In this document: in pieces, positions 52,445 to 60,437 of the stretch
How the letters are laid out: each line of letters begins with the position of its first letter
How positions within the stretch are numbered: the stretch's first letter is position 1
Assembly (NCBI RefSeq): GCF_910592395.1
Contig: NC_088325.1
Location: forward strand, 9,180,109 to 9,244,108
Length of the DNA: 64,000 nucleotides
Direction of reading: 5' to 3'
Source of the DNA: Lineus longissimus
Lineage: Eukaryota > Nemertea > Pilidiophora > Heteronemertea > Lineidae
Position numbers and translations under genes: made by a program
The notes under the pieces: model-generated
Databases searched by the model: none
Told to the model about the DNA's origin: nothing
The model's input: the letters and a program-made list of their open reading frames with translations, nothing else

Positions 52445-55400
52445 ATGACTGATAAGAATCAGAAAATACTTTGCACTACATGTGACAAGTACATATCATA
52501 CAATAATATGGCCATTCACAGGAGAACCAAAGGTCACTTAAGTAAATTAAACCCGGATTATGTCCCTATTGCTCAACCCCGAGCCCCATCACTGATCCCT
52601 AAAACTATGGATAAGAAACTTGCATTTGAGGAAAATGAGCTAGATGGCATAAAGAAAGTGAGTGGAATAGAAATAGTAAAACAATTTGGAAAGCCTGTAG
52701 TCACCATTAGTTTGAAGATTGACAGAGAAGCTGAACAAGTGTATGAATACAGAGATAAATTAGAGGAGGTATTATTTCAACTCAATGATTACCATCACAA
52801 AATTAGCATATCAGTATTTGCTCAGTTTGATCGTCAGGGTGAAAGTGTAACCCGGACTACGTCCAGAGAGCATAGCTCGACACACCCCATTCAGTCCCCA
52901 ATGGAAAGCATAATTTCAAGGAACCAGGCAATTTATGCCATAACCAACCAGTTAAACTACATTAAGACACAGATTGAGGAAAGGTACTTTCAAGGTTCTG
53001 GACTTACATTAAATAAAATAGAGTCTTGTAACATGACAATCTGTTCTTACAAGAGGTGTAAAGGTGGTCATTACACTAAATTACCATTTAAAACAAAAGC
53101 AGTAATAAATGTGGAATCAAATGACAATAAATGTTTTCTCTGGTCTTTATTGGCCGCTAAATATCTGAAAGAAAATCCAGAGAGTACATTAAATATTACT
53201 ACCGATATGCTAGAAATGACTTCGTCACGAGAACAGAGTTCGAAAACTACTGATATCAAAATAGACTCATTTCCTGTATGTATTCAAAAGGATATTCCTA
53301 AGATAGAGAGTGATAATAATCTCAAAATTAATGTGTTTAAATTGCAGAATGAATCGGCTAAGAGCACCTGTGAGGCAAAACTAGAACCTCTCTACCTGTC
53401 CAAGAATTATGATGATGATGATGTCATCAATCTGCTGTATTTCAAGGACCATTTCATGTACATAAGAGACATCAATCTTTTCTTCAGGACATTAGCTCAT
53501 AGAGTGTATCTTTGCAGGAGATGCATGAATTACTTTTACAGGAAGTCAACACTAGATAAGCATAAAAAGAAATGTGGAGAACACGATTACTGTAAGATTA
53601 CTTTGCCTCCACCTAACAGTAAATGGTCACAAATTAAATTTGAAAAACACTCATTCAAAAATAGAGTTCCATTTGTGATCTATGCTGATTTCGAAGCGAT
53701 AAGCACAACAGTCAATGATAACTCGAGCTCTGCTCTCAGGACGAAGTCCGACACAACTCAGAGCAGAGCTCGAGTCGGACTTCGTCCTCAGACAGATACC
53801 ACTGTTACCACTAAAAAACTTTTTAAACAAAATGCATCAGCTGTTGGTGTTTATGTTCACTCAGACTACACACACCTTTACAGTAGCCAGTATGTGTCTC
53901 ACAGGGGTGCTGATGTTGTAGATGTGTTCTGTAATTGGTTAATCAGGATGGAAGAACAATTCTCTAATTTATTGAACTGTAACTTTCCTCTAACAATGAC
54001 AGATGAAGACTGGCATAAATATCAATTAGAAACACATTGTTACTATTGTAATCAACCTTTGGGATATGACAAGGTCAAGGATCATGATCACTACTGTGGT
54101 AGATATCGAGGTGCTGCTCACAACTCGTGTAATTTGAATGAAAAGAAAGCTATGTTTGTTCCAGTGTTTTTTCACAATCTCAGTAATTACGATTCTCACT
54201 TATTTATTAAAGAATTAATGACTAAGCTACCGAAGTACAAGAAACTGAAAATACTTGCCAAAACATCAGAGGAATACATTTCATTTCAGTTCGGTTGTTT
54301 CAGGTTTTTGGACTCGTACAGATTCCTGCAGTCCAGTTTAGACAACATAACCAAATCAATGTTGGATGATGATTTTAAAATTACCAGACAGCTGTTCCCA
54401 AATACCACTGACTTTAAGCTATTGAGGAAGAAGGGTTCAGTACCTTACTCTTTTTACACATCACATGAAAGCTACAATGTTACTTACCTAGAAAAGTCTA
54501 TGTTTTTTGACGAATTGAAAAATGAAATGGCACCTGATTCTGCCTATGATGAAGCTAAGGTAATATGGGATCATTTCAAGATCAGGAATCACGGTGAGTT
54601 CATTGACCTCTACCTCAAAACTGATGTGATCCTTCTAGCTGATTTATTTGAGAAATTCAGGGATGTCAATTTGAACTACTTTCAGATAGATCCATGTCAC
54701 TGTTACTCGGCACCAGGCCTAACCTGGCAAGCTGGTTTGAAATACACAGGAATAAACCTAGAACTACTGACTGATACCAACATATTACTTACTTTTGAAA
54801 AGGCAATAAGAGGTGGAATATCGGGTGTTATGGGCACAAGACATATCAAGGCCGATGAGAGTCATAAATTGCTGTACATCGATGCTAATAATCTTTACGG
54901 ATGGGCCATGATGGAACCCCAACCCTATGGTAGTTTTGAAATGATAGATATTGATCCACTCGAGCTATGCTCTCAGGACAAAGTCCGACTTAACATGAAT
55001 GCTATTAGTAAAGAGCAGATTATGGCAATTCCAAGTGATAGTGAGGTAGGGTATTTCTTAGAGGTGGATTTGGAGTATCCAGGAAATATTAAATTTAAGT
55101 CGAGGAAGTTTCCATTCTGTCCTGAATCTCTCTTTATTGAAGATGATGAATTAAGTCCTTACCAGAGGGAGTTACTGGGTGATGATAAAAGATCAAATGT
55201 AGAGAAACTAATACTAACACAAAAGGATAAAACTAATTACATAGTGCATTACAGAATGCTACAGTTTTACCTAAAGCATGGAATGGTACTTAAGAGGGTT
55301 CATTCAGTGATAAGCTTTAAACAATCAAAGTGGTTAGCACCATACATTGATTTTAACACTAAAAGACGTATGGATTCTAAGACTGATTTTGAGAAAGACT

Positions 55401-56209
55401 ATTTTAAGCTCATGAATAATGCGTTCTACGGAAAGACTTGTGAGAATGTAAGGAACAGGGTTGAAATTGAATTGGTATCGGACGGGGAGAGAGCCAGGAA
55501 TGTAATGGCCAATCCCAGGTTTTCATCGATATGCGTATTTGACGAACATAATGCTGCTATTAGCATGAGGAAAACATCAATGAAGTTCAACAAACCAATC
55601 TACATAGGAGCTGCCGTACTTGAATTGTCTAAATTATTAATGTATGAGTTCTATTATGAAGTTCTTCAACCATATTTTGGTGAGAAAAATATTGAACTAC
55701 TGTATCTAGATACAGATTCTTTCGTAGTTAACATTAATACTGATGACTTAACTAAAGACTTAAAGGAGTTGAGACACTATTTTGATTTCAGTAATTATCC
55801 AAAAGATCATACACTCTATGATACCAGTAAAAAGAAGGTACCAGGCTACTTTAAGGATGAGCTAGGAGGAGTAGAGATGACTGAATTCATTGCCCTGAGA
55901 AGTAAGATGTACGCTTACAGGACAAAAGATTACGATTCTAAGAAATTGAAGGGTATTGCCAAGAATGTAGTAAGGAGAAATATCTCATTTGATGACTATG
56001 TTGATTGTCTTGAAAAGAGTAGGTCATTTTACCACAAGATGAGACACTTAAGATCAGATAAACACCAAATCTATTTGGAAGAAGTTGACAAAAAAAGCCT
56101 CAGTCCTTTTGATGACAAGAGGTTCATACTTGAAGATGGAATAAGCACCTTACCATTTGGAATGTATTATGAAGGCTACATAGATTACAGCGATTCAAAC
56201 TTCGCTTGA
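52445..56209 (+). CDS. POLB: Protein-primed family B DNA polymerase
   Basis: 1,254 residues from the ATG at 52445. N-terminal finger CTTCDKYISYNNMAIH (8-25) and a second C2H2 finger (CRRCMNYFYRKSTLDKH, near 360). Exonuclease: VIYADFEA (409), NLSNYDSHLF (577), YLKTDVILLAD (720). Between I and II sits an endonuclease-VII-like Cys/His finger (CYYCNQ, DHDHYCGRYRGAAHNSCN, 531-563). Polymerase: YIDANNLYGWAM (A, 808), NNAFYGKTCEN (B, 988), YLDTDSF (C, 1084). It replicates the element, presumably with a terminal protein. Five hairpin repeats lie inside in open frames, so the gene is intact despite them. Confidence 0.95.
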   Translation: MTDKNQKILCTTCDKYISYNNMAIHRRTKGHLSKLNPDYVPIAQPRAPSLIPKTMDKKLAFEENELDGIKKVSGIEIVKQFGKPVVTISLKIDREAEQVYEYRDKLEEVLFQLNDYHHKISISVFAQFDRQGESVTRTTSREHSSTHPIQSPMESIISRNQAIYAITNQLNYIKTQIEERYFQGSGLTLNKIESCNMTICSYKRCKGGHYTKLPFKTKAVINVESNDNKCFLWSLLAAKYLKENPESTLNITTDMLEMTSSREQSSKTTDIKIDSFPVCIQKDIPKIESDNNLKINVFKLQNESAKSTCEAKLEPLYLSKNYDDDDVINLLYFKDHFMYIRDINLFFRTLAHRVYLCRRCMNYFYRKSTLDKHKKKCGEHDYCKITLPPPNSKWSQIKFEKHSFKNRVPFVIYADFEAISTTVNDNSSSALRTKSDTTQSRARVGLRPQTDTTVTTKKLFKQNASAVGVYVHSDYTHLYSSQYVSHRGADVVDVFCNWLIRMEEQFSNLLNCNFPLTMTDEDWHKYQLETHCYYCNQPLGYDKVKDHDHYCGRYRGAAHNSCNLNEKKAMFVPVFFHNLSNYDSHLFIKELMTKLPKYKKLKILAKTSEEYISFQFGCFRFLDSYRFLQSSLDNITKSMLDDDFKITRQLFPNTTDFKLLRKKGSVPYSFYTSHESYNVTYLEKSMFFDELKNEMAPDSAYDEAKVIWDHFKIRNHGEFIDLYLKTDVILLADLFEKFRDVNLNYFQIDPCHCYSAPGLTWQAGLKYTGINLELLTDTNILLTFEKAIRGGISGVMGTRHIKADESHKLLYIDANNLYGWAMMEPQPYGSFEMIDIDPLELCSQDKVRLNMNAISKEQIMAIPSDSEVGYFLEVDLEYPGNIKFKSRKFPFCPESLFIEDDELSPYQRELLGDDKRSNVEKLILTQKDKTNYIVHYRMLQFYLKHGMVLKRVHSVISFKQSKWLAPYIDFNTKRRMDSKTDFEKDYFKLMNNAFYGKTCENVRNRVEIELVSDGERARNVMANPRFSSICVFDEHNAAISMRKTSMKFNKPIYIGAAVLELSKLLMYEFYYEVLQPYFGEKNIELLYLDTDSFVVNINTDDLTKDLKELRHYFDFSNYPKDHTLYDTSKKKVPGYFKDELGGVEMTEFIALRSKMYAYRTKDYDSKKLKGIAKNVVRRNISFDDYVDCLEKSRSFYHKMRHLRSDKHQIYLEEVDKKSLSPFDDKRFILEDGISTLPFGMYYEGYIDYSDSNFA
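52853..52879 (-). repeat. Double-hairpin repeat 10 (in PolB)
   Basis: GGAC-TAC-GTCC and GAGC-ATA-GCTC. Spacer TGA changed to AGA in exactly the frame where TGA would stop PolB. Confidence 0.9.
53216..53242 (-). repeat. Double-hairpin repeat 11 (in PolB)
   Basis: GAC-TTC-GTC and GAAC-AGA-GTTC (compensated stem). Spacer TGA changed to CGA in the stop-bearing frame; encodes TSSREQSS. Confidence 0.85.
53724..53750 (+). repeat. Double-hairpin repeat 12 (in PolB)
   Basis: GAGC-TCT-GCTC, TCA, GGAC-GAA-GTCC; encodes SSALRTKS. It forms an inverted pair with repeat 13. Confidence 0.9.
53757..53789 (-). repeat. Double-hairpin repeat 13 (in PolB)
   Basis: GAGC-AGA-GCTC then GAGT and GGAC-TTC-GTCC: hairpin order swapped, as if two reverse copies recombined. 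Confidence 0.8.
54961..54987 (+). repeat. Double-hairpin repeat 14 (in PolB)
   Basis: Canonical copy between palm motif A and motif B; encodes ELCSQDKV. Confidence 0.9.
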
Positions 56210-56211
56210 GT

Positions 56212-56312
56212 CGAGCTTTGCTCTCTGGACTTTGTCCTAGTCGGACTTCGTCCTGAGAGCATAGCTCGAGTGCAAAATCATTATTCGTACTTTGTCCTGA
56301 GAGCATAGCTCG
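56212..56312. repeat. Double-hairpin repeats 15-17 between PolB and the next gene
   Basis: Three copies fill the convergent gap: 56212-56238 (GAGC-TTT-GCTC, GGAC-TTT-GTCC), 56242-56268 and 56286-56312 (both reverse). These non-coding copies keep the TGA and TAG words that coding copies lose. Confidence 0.9.
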
Positions 56313-56313
56313 A

Positions 56314-57132
56314 TTAAACTAATGAATATGGTGGCGCTGATGGTAGTGGCACTGGCGGAAATTCATCCCTAACACCAAAGTAATGATAATAGTGATAGTG
56401 ATAAACCACATTAGGATTAGGACTATTTAGTCCGACTTCGTCTTGAGAGCATAGCTCGAGTCCTGTTTGATTTACTGAACTTTTAGTTTTTCTAGCATCT
56501 CTATCTGAGCTAGTTTTTTTTCCTTCTTCTAAAAAAGTCTTCTTTAAAGACTCTACATCAACAGCTGAACTTGCCTCCCTTTGTTTTTTCCTAATGGCAT
56601 TTTTCATCGAAATGTATTTTTCCTTTTCTTTGAGTATTAAACCGAATTCCTCTGTAGATATGTGAGAATCGGTTAAGGCTTTACTGACCAAATCATTGAT
56701 TGTGTTCAGTTTTGAAATTGCCAACATTCTGATATTCTCATGTTTTTCAATTTTCTTAAGTATGCTTTTCTTCTGCCAACTTAGAAATGAGGAAAAAAGG
56801 GCGCTACCAATGGTCACTCCACCAAGTGCAAAACCTATTGGTGCTGTGATGACACCAGCCAGTGCAGACACACCAACTGAGCCAGCCGCAACGCTTACAA
56901 AATTAAGACTATGACTAATGCCAGTAATTACACTAAATGCTTTTTTGTACTTTGAAAATATCTTTCTTCTAAATTCAATCTCGCTTTCTAAGAAACTCTT
57001 AACATCACATATTTGTTGTAGTCTGAAAGCCTGAGGGTTACTTTCTGTATGCTTTTCAGACCTTTCATAGTTTAATTGACTTTCAGAGTTTAAATTACTT
57101 AAATCTGGATAAACCTTGTTGTCTCCATCCAT
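56314..57132 (-). CDS. Glycine-rich hydrophobic membrane protein with PSAP tail (272 aa)
   Basis: Start in TAATTAAATGG. A helix (EFRRKIFSKYKKAF) leads into a Gly/Ala-rich hydrophobic hairpin (AAGSVGVSALAGVITAPIGF, residues 80-120), then a conserved charged region (KLNTINDLVSKALTDSHIS, KEKEKYISMKNAIRKKQ). The C-terminus is His/Tyr- and Pro-rich and ends PLPSAPPYSLV, with a P-S-A-P late-domain-like motif. Function unknown; a membrane-active virion protein would fit. A hairpin repeat encodes ELCSQDEVGL. Confidence 0.7.
   Translation of the reverse strand: MDGDNKVYPDLSNLNSESQLNYERSEKHTESNPQAFRLQQICDVKSFLESEIEFRRKIFSKYKKAFSVITGISHSLNFVSVAAGSVGVSALAGVITAPIGFALGGVTIGSALFSSFLSWQKKSILKKIEKHENIRMLAISKLNTINDLVSKALTDSHISTEEFGLILKEKEKYISMKNAIRKKQREASSAVDVESLKKTFLEEGKKTSSDRDARKTKSSVNQTGLELCSQDEVGLNSPNPNVVYHYHYYHYFGVRDEFPPVPLPSAPPYSLV
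56432..56458 (-). repeat. Double-hairpin repeat 18
   Basis: GAC-TTC-GTC and GAGC-ATA-GCTC; in frame near the C-terminus of the membrane protein. Confidence 0.85.
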
Positions 57133-57136
57133 TTAA

Positions 57137-57388
57137 TTAGTGGGAATAACTAGAATCAGTTGTTCTGTCATTTCTAGTGTTTAGTGTTGATCTTACAGAC
57201 ACTACAGGTTTTTGAAGTACATTAAATTTTAAAGGTTTTTCTGACCCAGCAGGCCCAGCAGGTTTTAAAGGTTTTTCGGGACCAGGCTCCAACTTTGACT
57301 CTACTTCTGCCTCTAATTCTCTATGAAATCGTTCTAATCTTTCTTTCCAATTACGTGGTCGTTTTGTGTAACCCCAAGTTCTATTCAT
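57137..57388 (-). CDS. Small basic/proline-rich protein (83 aa)
   Basis: Start in TTAATTAAATG; stop 4 bp before the next gene's start. N-terminus is Arg/Lys-rich (TKRPRNWKERLERFHREL), followed by two EKPLKPAGPAG-like repeats and a polar tail. No family recognised; a basic DNA-binding core peptide is one possibility. Confidence 0.55.
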   Translation of the reverse strand: MNRTWGYTKRPRNWKERLERFHRELEAEVESKLEPGPEKPLKPAGPAGSEKPLKFNVLQKPVVSVRSTLNTRNDRTTDSSYSH

Positions 57389-57407
57389 TTAATTAAGTAA
57401 AATAAAA

Positions 57408-58517
57408 TCAATTCACTGCAAAGAGTAAATTTCTTTCAAGTCTATTATTCAACTTAATCATCTCGTTTATGATTTCTGTCTGACTACATATGTTAATGTT
57501 CTGGTTCATTCTCATGTTATTATTTAAATTCGATAATCTATCAAGCAGAATCATATTTTCATCACGAAGATAATCCCCGAAATGCTGTGATATCACTATT
57601 TTCCAATCTGGTATTACATCCTGGTCTCGAAAGACAAACCAGTTTTCACTTCTCATCTTTACCATGAAATCCATTGACCTATCCAATTGATCCTTAAATA
57701 GTGTGTAGTCTACTGTAGCACTCTTCTGTCTGTTTTCTGTCTTTTCCATTGGTCTCATGTTAAACCAAGCAAAGCACAGTTCAGGTTTATCTTTGAATTC
57801 CTTGATTGGTAAGACATGATCCAACTCTTCTTCTTCTATTCGAACTCTGTTCTCGGGACTTTGTCCTATTGGAGATAGACTCCTCTGGTACTCTAACCAC
57901 TGATTGAAGAAACTGTCTGTACATCCAAGATTAAATGAGGAATTACCGTTACACTCTCCCTTAGAAATGCGGTTTAGACCAACTCTAATTTTGTGTCTGT
58001 CTCTATTACCATTTTGGTCAAGGTAATCCTTTTTGTAATATGAATTAAAACATGATCGGCAGTTACCTCTATTTCCGTCTTTACCAAATTCACCATCACT
58101 TAGTAATTTAATTTCATAACATTTATTACATCCCTTGATTTTACTTGAACCACATTGTTTACAGTAATCAAGTAGTTTATTACGCCTGTTCTTTTCAAAA
58201 TTAATTTCAGGTTTCTTTTCACAGCACTTAACACAATAAATTGTAGGTTGATTTTCCATGTTTTGATTCATCATATTATTCTGATTTTCCATGTTTTGAT
58301 TTTCCATGTTTTGATTTAACATAATCTGATTTAAGATAAACTGATTTATCATATTTTGATTTAACATAATCTGATTTATCATATTTTGATTTAACATATT
58401 ATTTTGATGCAAATAATACAAAAACTTCTGAATATTCTGATTCATCATACCATTTTGATTCATCATTTCATCATGATTCATCATACCATTTTGATTATCA
58501 AATATTGCTCCCTCCAT
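57408..58517 (-). CDS. HNH endonuclease with zinc ribbons and Asn/Gln/Met-repeat N-terminus (369 aa)
   Basis: Residues 1-85 repeat MNQNM/MINQI-like units. Residues 90-150 hold three CxxC pairs (CVKCCEKK, YCKQCGSS, GCNKCYEIK, NCRSCFNSY), zinc ribbons. The HNH core is EELDHVLPIKEFKDK...CFAWFNMRPMEKTENRQK (235-275). It would cut or nick DNA in replication, recombination or repair. Start context is AAATAAAGAAAGAAATGG. A hairpin repeat encodes GQSPENRVR just before the HNH core. Confidence 0.85.
   Translation of the reverse strand: MEGAIFDNQNGMMNHDEMMNQNGMMNQNIQKFLYYLHQNNMLNQNMINQIMLNQNMINQFILNQIMLNQNMENQNMENQNNMMNQNMENQPTIYCVKCCEKKPEINFEKNRRNKLLDYCKQCGSSKIKGCNKCYEIKLLSDGEFGKDGNRGNCRSCFNSYYKKDYLDQNGNRDRHKIRVGLNRISKGECNGNSSFNLGCTDSFFNQWLEYQRSLSPIGQSPENRVRIEEEELDHVLPIKEFKDKPELCFAWFNMRPMEKTENRQKSATVDYTLFKDQLDRSMDFMVKMRSENWFVFRDQDVIPDWKIVISQHFGDYLRDENMILLDRLSNLNNNMRMNQNINICSQTEIINEMIKLNNRLERNLLFAVN
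57841..57867 (+). repeat. Double-hairpin repeat 19
   Basis: GAAC-TCT-GTTC (compensated) and GGAC-TTT-GTCC; inside the HNH gene, antisense to it. Confidence 0.85.
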
Positions 58518-58606
58518 TTCTTTCTTTATTTAGTAGGACATTTTTTTTTTGAATTACGTTTTTTCGAACTTGTTCTTGTGACTTAAGTCACTTTAGAGAC
58601 TTTATT

Positions 58607-59728
58607 TCATTTCAATGATTTGATATCAGAAACTGGTAACCATTTATTGAACTTATCACTGTAACCCTTCCACTTCACTAATCCGTATTTCTTGCCTTTA
58701 CTGGTCTTGTACATTAGGATTTTCTCGATCTTGTACTCTAGAGGGTCAGGATTAGGAACATAGCTCAATTCCTCTTCATAGAAATATCCTTGAATTTCTT
58801 CTTTGTGGTAATCCTCAAGCTGGTAGACGATAGGGTGAGTAAAGATGATCTGTTTGATTTGGAACACCTCCTCAGTGTAGTTGGGCATGTAACCTTTACC
58901 GAAAATGGACTTGTACTTTGAAATTCTTACACTGTCACCTACTTTGTACTTTGGATCACCAAATGTCTCTTTGAGGTGAAGACCGTAAAGATTGTACCAC
59001 ACTGTTCCTTCGTTTTCCATCTTTCTGGCGTCTACAGGTTTCATACCTATTGATGAGTGAAATGTGTTATTGTAGCCGCTGACCAGGTCATCCAGAACGT
59101 CAATCCACTTGTCAGTCTCCTTAGCGGTGAAATAACGCCACATTTTTTCTTTAAGGGTTCTATTGAATCTCTCTACTACTGCTGCCTTCTTATCAGATTT
59201 TGTGGAGAACCATTCTATGTCATTTTCTGTTAAGAGTTCCTTGAAGTGTTTGTTGTAAAATTCTGTACCGTCATCAAACTGGATTTTCGTTGGTTTTGCT
59301 TCTCTGAAAATCAATTTGAATGCATCTCTGATTTCTTCTCCCCTCTTACTCTTAACTGCTAGAGCCCAAGAAAAACGACTAAATAGATCTATGACTGTTA
59401 AAATGAATCTGAAACCCTTATTCTTACTCTCGAATTTCTGCATGTCAACCAGATCAGCTTGCCACTGTTGATCGATGTACGATACCATTGTCTTCCTGAA
59501 GGTGAATTTCTTAATGGCCGGTTTGTGTAGTTGGTGAGTTGGTAGTGTTTCTAGAAATTCTTTCACTTCTTTTTGTTTAATAAGTTTTCCTGAGCTCTGC
59601 TCTCGTGACGAAGTCATATCTTCCTTGACCTGTTTCCAGATTTTACTCAAAGAACTGTAAGCCACGGGACTCTCGGGGTTGTAGTACAAATCCCTTAGAT
59701 ACTGCTGTGTGTCATCCTTTACATTCAT
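58607..59728 (-). CDS. INT: Polinton retroviral-type integrase with chromodomain (373 aa)
   Basis: Start MNVKDDTQQYL at 59728, 4 bp from the ATPase start on the other strand. Core: QQWQADLVDMQKF (first Asp), ILTVIDLFSRFSWAL, IQFDDGTEFYN (second Asp), KKAAVVERFNRTL (Glu). SH3-like part KVGDSVRISKYKS, then a chromodomain (KIEKILMYK, YGLVKWKGYSDKFNKWLP, 330-370). It inserts the element into chromosomes, perhaps guided by chromatin marks. Intact, related to C. elegans F54H12.3. The N-terminus holds repeat 20. Confidence 0.95.
   Translation of the reverse strand: MNVKDDTQQYLRDLYYNPESPVAYSSLSKIWKQVKEDMTSSREQSSGKLIKQKEVKEFLETLPTHQLHKPAIKKFTFRKTMVSYIDQQWQADLVDMQKFESKNKGFRFILTVIDLFSRFSWALAVKSKRGEEIRDAFKLIFREAKPTKIQFDDGTEFYNKHFKELLTENDIEWFSTKSDKKAAVVERFNRTLKEKMWRYFTAKETDKWIDVLDDLVSGYNNTFHSSIGMKPVDARKMENEGTVWYNLYGLHLKETFGDPKYKVGDSVRISKYKSIFGKGYMPNYTEEVFQIKQIIFTHPIVYQLEDYHKEEIQGYFYEEELSYVPNPDPLEYKIEKILMYKTSKGKKYGLVKWKGYSDKFNKWLPVSDIKSLK
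59591..59617 (+). repeat. Double-hairpin repeat 20 (in integrase)
   Basis: GAGC-TCT-GCTC and GAC-GAA-GTC; read antisense, its spacer TGA is CGA in the stop-bearing frame. Encodes MTSSREQSS. Confidence 0.9.
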
Positions 59729-59744
59729 TTAAATGAGTGAAGTA
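59719..59744. promoter_or_regulatory. Divergent start site, palindrome CATTTAAATG
   Basis: Integrase and ATPase ATGs face apart with only TTAA between. TAAATG, present on both strands here, recurs at most starts in the element, so it is a likely late-type initiator or start context. Confidence 0.55.
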
Positions 59745-60353
59745 TTTATTTACGAGCCACACAATATGTTAATTTCTGGTGTTACCAATTGTGGTAAGAC
59801 ATATTTTGCCCTTGACCTCTTAGAAAAGGAGTATCGGCACAAGTTCCAGAACATAGTCATTTTCTGTCCAACATATTTCAACAATAAGACATATGAAAGG
59901 AAATGGATTTACCAAGACAAGAACGTCTACATAGTTAATCCCGAAGCTGTGGCCAGTAATTTGGACCTTGTGCTTCAGTTTGCTACTCTGACCTTTGCTG
60001 GTTCTAACACATTATTCCTCATTGATGACTGTGCTAATTTGAGAGACACAAAAAAGAAGGTGTCCGAGTTATGTAATCTTGCCTTTTCCGGCAGGCACTA
60101 CAATCTCACTGTTTGGTTACTAGTTCAGAAGTACAATTCAGTTGTCAAGGACTACAGAGAGAACATAAGAATTTTAGTCATGTTCTTTAATAAGGATGAA
60201 TCAGCCATGAAAGATGCCTTAGAAGAAAACAGTGTTATTCCTAAGGAGAAAAGACAGTACTACATAGAAGAACTTAAGATGAAAAAAGGATCAAAACTGA
60301 TCATTAGACTACAACATCCATTTGGATTTACTCTTTCCCATCAAAAATCTTAG
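59733..60353 (+). CDS. ATP: FtsK/A32-type genome packaging ATPase (206 aa)
   Basis: Walker A is LISGVTNCGKTYFAL (residues 12-26), Walker B is NTLFLIDDCANL (near 90), followed by LCNLAFSGRHYNLTVWLLVQ, the sensor-type segment with Gln. Length and motifs fit the packaging ATPase of Polintons and virophages, which pumps DNA into the capsid. Intact. A decayed homologue is at 13388-14905. Confidence 0.9.
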   Translation: MSEVFIYEPHNMLISGVTNCGKTYFALDLLEKEYRHKFQNIVIFCPTYFNNKTYERKWIYQDKNVYIVNPEAVASNLDLVLQFATLTFAGSNTLFLIDDCANLRDTKKKVSELCNLAFSGRHYNLTVWLLVQKYNSVVKDYRENIRILVMFFNKDESAMKDALEENSVIPKEKRQYYIEELKMKKGSKLIIRLQHPFGFTLSHQKS

Positions 60354-60366
60354 TCCCGCTTCTGAT

Positions 60367-60412
60367 CGAGCTATGCTCTCAGGACTGTGTCCGATCATCA
60401 GGACTGTGTCCG
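60367..60412 (+). repeat. Double-hairpin repeats 21 and 22
   Basis: 60367-60393 is complete (GAGC-TAT-GCTC, GGAC-TGT-GTCC); 60398-60412 repeats only the second hairpin. Located in the convergent gap after the ATPase. Confidence 0.85.
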
Positions 60413-60437
60413 ATCAGTGGTCTTAGTCTTTCTAACC

